This document shows positions 58,343-64,000 of a stretch of 64,000 nucleotides of DNA, one piece after another (within the stretch, counting starts at the first letter, position 1; every line of letters begins with the position of its first letter). The notes under the pieces are model-generated. The model saw only the letters and a program-made list of their open reading frames with translations, did not search any database and was not told the DNA's origin. The position numbers and the translations under genes are program-made. This stretch comes from Mesodorylaimus sp. YZB2_4 (lineage: Eukaryota > Nematoda > Enoplea > Dorylaimida > Dorylaimidae). Location of the stretch: positions 25,689 to 89,688 of the forward strand of contig JASANH010000091.1 in assembly GCA_030248295.1 (NCBI GenBank), read 5' to 3'.

Positions 58343-59176
58343 TTACGGGCAGTGTGCAAAAGTATGTTGCCCTGCCAATTTTGGTGTTGAAAGTTTTGTG
58401 ATATTTTCTGAACTAACGTGTTTTTTGTGATAAGCTTTGATATTTTTGCATGGATAAACTGAAGTTTTTATTTTTAACCTCATCAGGCTTGTCAGCCTTG
58501 GCTGATCGTGAGTGAGTTGTCGCAGATGATTATCCATTCGACGTCGTGCTAACCCAAGAGGAAGACGTGGAGGATTCTGAACGGCTTCGTTAGCGTCGTC
58601 TTTATGCTTGTGGCGATATGATGGGGGGGAGATGGCTGGATATGGTGATTCGGACGTCAGTGATGAAGAACGGGCGGAGCTTTGTTTTTTACGACGTGAT
58701 TGGGCGGGGCAGATTGTGTGCGGGAAGTGCGCCGCCCCTCGGGCGGATGGCGGGGACGGGGCTTTTCGAAAAAAACCTGACCGCTTGGCAACTGCAGAAA
58801 AGCTCCTTGGATCATAGCTGAGGCCGATTCATGCTGGGCAAAACGATAAATGCTGTGTTCGGAGCCAACCGCATGAACGCAAGCAGAGCAAACCGAGCTT
58901 TTCAATGTGAATATCATGCGGCTCGGTTAGCTCGGTCGTCTCAGCTCGGTTCTTGCGGCGGACGCACCAAATGCAGCAATGTGAATTCCCCTTTAGACGG
59001 TAGGCGGCAGGGCGCCGTAACACGGAAAGGTGGTTGGATGGCGTGCGTTTGCTTTGCCTGAGTCCAGGCAAAGCAATCGATCGATCGACGATCGATCGAT
59101 TGACTTAGCCTGGACGATCGATCGACTTTTTGACTGATTCCCCGGGGAACTAATACACAGCAGGTTTCAAGCAGCA
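58343..59176. other. Spacer with hairpin; no gene recognised
   Basis: Short frames only. An (ATCG)n palindrome hairpin lies at 59062-59115. Confidence 0.45.
59062..59115. repeat. ATCG palindrome with flanking inverted repeat
   Basis: GTCCAGGC (59062-59069) pairs with GCCTGGAC (59108-59115). Between them AATCGATCGATCG mirrors CGATCGATCGATT. A stable cruciform or hairpin is possible. No terminator or gene association is evident. Confidence 0.65.
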
Positions 59177-59428
59177 TTGCACATGTTTCAAGTTGAGTGC
59201 GGGGAGAGGTGTCAGTATATTATGTACACGTGGAAGCGCTTATTCCTCACATTGTCTGATTCCACACCAAATATGACCTTTGAGGTAAATTTATCTCCAG
59301 AAGCTGACTCGACAGTTATTCAATTTACTATGGTCGTAAAGGAAACCCCTGAAAAATTCTTAGCCGGGATTGGTGGATTGATAAACTTTTATCTGGGATT
59401 TAGTGTCTCTCAATTTGTGCATTTGTAA
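59177..59428 (+). CDS. DEG/ENaC-like channel, C-terminal exon only
   Basis: The frame reads ECGERCQYIMY, then a Thr/Val-rich extracellular strand (STVIQFTMVVKETPEKFLAG) and a hydrophobic segment GIGGLINFYLGFSVSQF before TAA. Members of the degenerin/ENaC/ASIC sodium-channel family have the same arrangement: a Cys-rich end of the ectodomain, then GG-LGL-x-LG-x-S at the pore-lining second membrane helix. The protein stops right after that helix, without the usual cytoplasmic tail. No other exons of the channel were found to the left, so it may be a fragment. AATAAA follows at 59665. The upstream border is a possible TTTCAAG acceptor near 59192; the true start is unknown. Confidence 0.5.
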   Translation: MHMFQVECGERCQYIMYTWKRLFLTLSDSTPNMTFEVNLSPEADSTVIQFTMVVKETPEKFLAGIGGLINFYLGFSVSQFVHL

Positions 59429-60590
59429 TATTTTGCATTAAGCGCTAGAGGGCAAGAAAGCGGCTAGAGGGTACATTTTGGTAAAGATAGGACGGCCTAT
59501 TTTATTAGAGACCGAGCTCTCGTGATACTCGACATTTTCAGGGACCAAGACGCATTCCCTGTGGGTCATGGCTGTACATAATAAACTAGCTAGAACTAGC
59601 AACTAGATTATATTCGTATACAGTATCCTCTATATTATAGATATATATATGATATTAGCAATTTAATAAACGTTTCTCAATATAAAAATTGTATTAGCCT
59701 TTGTTTTCTGTTATCTGTCGAGTTCAAATAAATACAGACCAAAACGATTTCATTTTGAGCCGCAAAAAGGATAAAAAGACGCAGACTTAAAACACAAATT
59801 CAGCAACTGACTGATACCTCCTGTACGTGCCTAAAAACTCGCCTACAAAATTGCGACTACTTGGCATTTCGCGATGGTCGATAATCGAATCAATAACAAT
59901 CTGACCGTTTTGTAGAAATAACACAAGCTTTTGATGGCTGTTGGCATTTTGACCATTTTTGCCCAGATTAGAGATTCAAACACTAGCCATCATGAGAACT
60001 GGCCTTGAAGGAACGCTGGCTAACCTGGCACTGGCCGTACAAGAACACCGCCAGAACGTGACACTGGCCAAAAAGGGACACTGGCCAGCAGAAGGGATTC
60101 TGGCCCTAACGGGTCGCTCGCTGATCCCCCTTTTCTCGACCCAGCAGTCACTCGCATTTGCACGATCTTTGTTGGCCCGTGAAATGAGCTAGACGCCCAA
60201 TCCGCCAGGCCACAACCCAGGTCAAATATGATCCAGTGAACGCAGAGAAATATAAGATCATCGATAAATTCCGATGCTGCAGAGAATCAAGTTCACACTT
60301 CGCATGAACTCCGACGATGAGTTTAGTTTCTTTGTTTCTAAGATTTCTTTTTTCGACTCTCCTTGTTTCGAGTTTAGTTAAGTTGAGTTTGAAATTTCAA
60401 ATTTTTCATCTTCGCTGTGACCATTCTACATTCTTCCGCATTTCTGCTTCTGCCTCCGCCTTTAGCATTCTTGGTTTCCGGATCTTGGATTTTGAGTTAA
60501 AGTCCATCGTTTCGCGTCCTTGTGTCACATGTGTGTTTGGCCTGTGGAGAAGGTAGTGTATCCAGTTGCCTTGACTTGGCTGGGTTCAAA
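59429..60590. other. Intergenic, A/T-rich then repeat-like
   Basis: Polyadenylation-like AATAAA at 59665, a (TA)n patch near 59636-59652, and a degenerate tandem of CACTGGCC-type units at 59998-60115. No coding region was recognised. Confidence 0.45.
59998..60115 (+). repeat. Degenerate short tandem repeat around ACTGGCC
   Basis: AACTGGCC, GCACTGGCC, ACACTGGCC (twice) and TTCTGGCCC recur at irregular intervals of about 11-45 bp with intervening GGAAC/GGGAC words. This resembles a decayed minisatellite. Confidence 0.45.
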
Positions 60591-60929
60591 AGTTGGTTTG
60601 GCCTGGGTTCGGCTTCAAAACTTTTGGGCTGGGCTTGGGTTGAATTTTGAACCCGAACTGGGTCAGCGAGAGATTATGGTTTTAAAATTCGCCTTCTTCC
60701 TTGAGAATTGAATCCACTCCCTACCTGGGTGGACGGATGTCGAGTGACCGCACCTCAGTGGCCGCTCTCTCGTGCAGTTAAACTCAAAATCAGACTAGCA
60801 TCGCTCAACGCGCCGTTTTTCCTGGCCAGCTCCTACTAAACACAATTCGGTGCACCTCAACCCCCCTGGGTGATCGAACGACGCTTCAGGTACTTGGAGC
60901 ATCTATGCGAGCTGGGACTGCTGTCCTAC

Positions 60930-61106
60930 TGTAACCAGCATCCCTGGCGGTTGGGGGTAATCGATACGCTCCCCTGGCTGGGACGTCAACCTCTTCGGAT
61001 GATGTTTCTAGGGCAGGTATAGTCACGAGACTTGCCTTCCTCCAGTCGGAGTATTTGCCTAAATTTCGGTCTCGACTATCTCCCGCCGCCTGGATGTGCT
61101 GGTTAC
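60930..61106 (+). mobile_element. TGTAACC-ended MITE-like insertion with empty-site proof
   Basis: It begins TGTAACCAGCATCCCTGGCG and ends CCTGGATGTGCTGGTTACA. The left flank ends CTAC and the right flank begins CTAC. The duplicate at about 26105-26115 has GTCCTACTTATCG without interruption, so this is a post-duplication insertion with an apparent 4-bp target duplication. Confidence 0.8.
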
Positions 61107-61254
61107 ACTACTTCTTGAAAAGCAACAAGTCTCGCACGGTTTTGTTGTCCAAGTCACATTAGTACGAGTTACCAAAGCGAAATCACACAACACGAGGATC
61201 GAATCGAGTACATGATCACACACGAAAGGACGAGTGTCACTCTGATCACAGCGT

Positions 61255-62081
61255 TCACTGTTCGGCGACCACGCCAGACGTCGACGGAGCGGGCTGGATG
61301 GCCTTGGCCACCTTCTTTTTGAACAAAAGATTCAGACGAGCTCGGCTTTGCTCCATTCGCTTCATCCGTTGAGCGTCTTTTTGCCTCATTCGGAAGACGG
61401 CCCTGGCCGCGCGGAAGCGAGCCCTGTCCGCGTTTCGACGGTCGACGTACGGCTTCTTCTCGTCCTTGTTCATCATCCGCCATCTGGAAAGCGAGTGTCG
61501 TGATTAGCGAGTAAGGACGAGGCCGAGGCCAAACTTACCGGCTTGCGATCTCCTCCATCACTCGCCTGTACGACAGCTCGGGACGCTCCGCGCGGATCGT
61601 GTCGCGGACTTCGTTCGAAAAGAAGACGTAGGCGTTCCTGAAAAAAGCAAGTCATGGATTGAGATCATGAAGGGAGTCTTCGAGAGCACCTACTTGGTCG
61701 TGCGCGGATACCCTTCCTGCTTGGTGACGCGCGTTCGCAACGGCGGCGGCTCGATCAGACCATCGTCGATCATTTGGTAGAAATTCATTTGCTCGATGCG
61801 CGCCCTGTGCTTGTCCTTGCGGGCCAACTGAAATTTTGAAAATGTTAGTGCGTGGTCATTTCAGAGGGATCTCCCAAACTGACCTCGGCGTACTTCTTCC
61901 TGTCCTCCTGCTTTAGGAGTTTCCATTGGCGGCCCACTTCGGCGATGACACGATGAGGATTGCGGGTTCGGATAACTCGACGCCAATAGCGATACGAGTC
62001 TTGGACGTAGAAGCTGTAGGCGCTCATGGCCCTCCGAGGGGGCGCCTCGTACTGGTACTTCCTTCCCCAACCGCGCGGCAT
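61255..62081 (-). CDS. Two-HMG-box protein, copy B
   Basis: Same four-exon structure as copy A: 61884-62081, 61694-61827, 61539-61637, 61255-61483, giving 219 aa. All splice sites and both HMG boxes are intact. Replacements relative to copy A are few: LLKKED to LLKQED in box 1, MNEDEKK to MNKDEKK in box 2, and FRKRRKD to FRMRQKD in the basic tail. Introns are conserved as strongly as exons, so the duplication is recent or the copies are homogenised by gene conversion. Upstream, the open frame extends to about 62204 without an ATG, suggesting an additional 5' exon or UTR shared by both copies. Confidence 0.8.
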
Positions 62082-62388
62082 GACCAGCTCGAATTGACCA
62101 ACGACCTTTCTCAGCGACAGCACGACGCACAACTGTCGAGCCGAGTGCGACCAGAAACCACTTGCTGTAGTTGCTGTAAAGTGACCCAGAGCCGAGCTAG
62201 CCAATCAGTGTTTGCACATGTCTTCTGGCCCACTTTACACTGGCTGCAGGGGTTTGTAGTGAAGTGCACGTGCTTGTGGTGGCGGAGCACAAAGATGCCA
62301 GAATTATTGCACGGCGGCTGGGCTACCATGACGTCGTACTGAACTAGTGTGTCCATCACTTGCAGTGCCGGCCCCTCGCCTTTGTCAG

Positions 62389-63005
62389 CGAACATGTGGC
62401 CGTGGTCCGTGTGTTCCTCCCCATTACAGAAGCGACAGATGCTCACAGCCGCAATGCCGGACTAAAACAGTCTGAACCGCACTCAAGACCACCCCTCCAG
62501 TGAAAACCAGATCATATCTTGCCTCTCAATCAGTGCAGGAGGGAACACAGATGGAATCCAAGAAGGCAAAGTATCAGAGTCCCGTGCAAACTCAGCGCCA
62601 TGTAAAGACCCAACGCTGGGGTCTAACCTGTCGCGAGTTCATCTAATTTTTGTTTATTCGATAGACAAACGCAGGATGCGCACTCAAAGTCGATGAAACA
62701 CGACACAGGCCAATTACTAATCTGGTGGTGACTCATGCTTGGATTTTTGTGTCAGGGCACAACGAACCCATCTCGCGCCTACCTCGGCCTGCTGTGATCA
62801 CGTGCCCTCATCGTGCCATCAGCACGAAGATCAATCACGTCCGAGTCGAGGACTGTCAGCTGTTGTTTCAGCAATGCATCCTAGGATTAGCGAGAGATTG
62901 GCACGCGTCCTCGAAAACTATGTTCTCGAAGACAGCTACCAGATGGAAGTCAACAGAGCCCACGGGAACTGCCACTCGGAATAACTTGCCTCAAACAACG
63001 TCAGA
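62389..63005. other. Spacer upstream of the WAP gene
   Basis: No recognised coding sequence or repeat. It presumably contains the promoter of the secreted WAP protein, but no TATA-like element could be singled out. Confidence 0.4.
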
Positions 63006-63473
63006 ATGGGTTTTTGGCTGTCGATTATACTTTGTGCCATTCTCCTATTGAACTGTCATGGACGACAGCAGGTAAGATTAGGCCCCTCTTGTCCAGGTAT
63101 GTGCACATTAGGACAAAGTGACAGAAGCCAGAAATTTAGTCACGTGACTTATCAGCATGAGCTGCATCCACCCGAGCACAGTGCCTGGTAGGAGCCCGCC
63201 CCTCTGGGAACCAGTCCCATGTCCTGACTGCCAGGTCCTACTTAGACATCGGACATGTTGGAGAAGGAAGGCAACTGCATCCGTCCGTTCGTCTATCAAT
63301 GCCGTTGCGCCCCTGATGGCAAGGACGATTGCATCGACGACTGCGAATTCGATATCGATTGCCCAGACAACAAGAAATGCTGTTTCTATCAATGTCGGAA
63401 AACGTGCTTGCTGCCTTCGCCGTGCCATTTGCGCCGACGAGAGGGGAAACAGAGAGGAAGTGTTGGACCATAG
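63006..63473 (+). CDS. Small secreted WAP (four-disulfide core) protein
   Basis: Two exons, 63006-63071 and 63246-63473, give 97 aa. Exon 1 encodes a signal peptide (MGFWLSIILCAILLLNCHG). Exon 2 encodes one WAP domain at about residues 26-75: KEGNC, then CRCAPDGKDDC, DDCEFDIDCPDNKKCCFYQC and RKTC, with the family's C-x3-D-x2-C-x4-KCC spacing. A short basic tail (HLRRREGKQR) follows. WAP proteins are extracellular protease inhibitors or antimicrobial peptides; which applies here cannot be told. The intron is 174 nt with GTAAGA and CTTAG borders. An uninterrupted downstream frame is absent, so the single-domain form looks complete. Confidence 0.82.
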
Positions 63474-63817
63474 AAGACCATACAAAGTGATTTCAGAAGT
63501 CGTACTTGGTCAGTATTTCAGTATGTGCATACGTGTGTATACACCAGATTCCAAAGAATGGATTGGTGACATGCCCATATCAGCTACGTAAGAGCAGAGT
63601 ATTCTGCAGTACGTACTGAGCGTACTGGCATGACTGCAACAGAAACCAAGCACAAAACCAAAAGCCAAAACTGAAACTTCAGGCAATCTATTTGTAAAGT
63701 GTGAAAACCATTTCCTGGTTGCTCAAAAATTCTTAGCAGAAAGTACCCGAATTCCAAAGCAAATTATGTTCACAAAAGCGTGTATGTCGTCTGTCAGGCA
63801 TGGTCCCATCAAAGATG
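63474..63817. other. Spacer between convergent WAP and GLDC genes
   Basis: Holds the 3' flanks of the two convergent genes. No polyadenylation signal was identified with confidence. Confidence 0.4.
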
Positions 63818-64000
63818 TCATTTCTTCTCGCTCACATAGCTCTCCAAGGGAGGGCATGTGCACACCAAGTGCTTGTCACCATACTGGTCGTCCACGCGTC
63901 CCACAGTTGGCCATAACTTGTACGTGCACCAGGGCTAAACAGACACTGATCAGTTGTACGAATAGTGAAGCTCAGACCAGACTTACTGCTGGCATTGCGG
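63818..64000 (-). CDS. GLDC: Glycine dehydrogenase (decarboxylating), C-terminal exons
   Basis: P-protein of the mitochondrial glycine cleavage system: a PLP enzyme that decarboxylates glycine and passes the aminomethyl group to H-protein. The last exon is 63818-63934 (39 codons with TGA) and encodes [20 protein letters not shown] followed by CPPLESY, matching the invariant C-terminus of animal GLDC ([20 protein letters not shown] in human). A GTAAGT donor at 63981-63986 marks the previous exon (63987 onward, ending MPA), which runs off the window edge. The frame joins in phase 0. The protein ends a few residues after the conserved CPP motif. Confidence 0.92.

Larger units (their letters stand above)
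60591..62388. repeat. Segmental duplication, copy B (HMG-box gene)
   Basis: It matches 25745-27382 in order and orientation, beginning AGTTGGTTTGG and ending near GTCAGC. It differs by substitutions, small indels and one 177-bp MITE-like insertion at 60930-61106. Confidence 0.85.

Overview
This is a eukaryotic nuclear segment from an invertebrate animal. Multi-exon genes are split by GT-AG introns, many only 45-70 nt long, that end in TTTTAG or TTTCAG. The conserved proteins are metazoan (alpha-actinin, beta-spectrin, MED6, mL39, a Tudor protein, GLDC). Short introns and these acceptors suit nematodes, tardigrades and some other small-genome invertebrates, but nothing here fixes the phylum. 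No bacterial-type operons or CRISPR arrays are present. The exon coordinates given for the main genes were joined by hand, and the totals close in frame.

Layout, left to right. 1-1900: no recognisable gene. 1909-2532: a decayed selenocysteine lyase 3' end (+). 4282-6479: a two-Tudor-domain protein (+), convergent with MRPL39 (6697-8293, -). MRPL39 and MED6 (9565-12783, +) are divergent, and a hAT-like transposon with a target-site duplication sits in their shared promoter interval. 13612-23386: alpha-actinin (+), with a duplicated, probably mutually exclusive exon. 26248-27074: two-HMG-box gene copy A (-). 27.1-32.9 kb: T/G-rich non-coding DNA. 32885-46612: complete beta-spectrin (+), about 2395 aa. 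48.0-53.5 kb: a dead L1/Tx1-type retrotransposon. 53.9-56.7 kb: a mosaic of nested transposons with a paralogous empty site. 56703-58342: a WD-repeat gene (+), 5' incomplete. About 59.2 kb: a DEG/ENaC-like terminal exon (+). 61255-62081: HMG-box copy B (-), inside a segmental duplication of the 25.7-27.4 kb region. 63006-63473: a small secreted WAP-domain protein (+). 63818-64000: the C-terminal exons of glycine dehydrogenase GLDC (-), running off the window.

alpha-Actinin and beta-spectrin, two actin-binding members of the spectrin superfamily, lie in the same orientation about 9.5 kb apart. This echoes the linkage of ACTN and SPTB paralogues in vertebrates and may be an ancestral arrangement. 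Non-coding DNA is rich in short mobile elements: a tRNA-derived SINE family, a TGTAACC-ended palindromic MITE-like family (at least nine copies), two hAT-like elements, a Harbinger-like foldback element with 3-bp target duplication, and a foldback element in a MED6 intron carrying TTAGGC arrays. Long G or C homopolymers recur.
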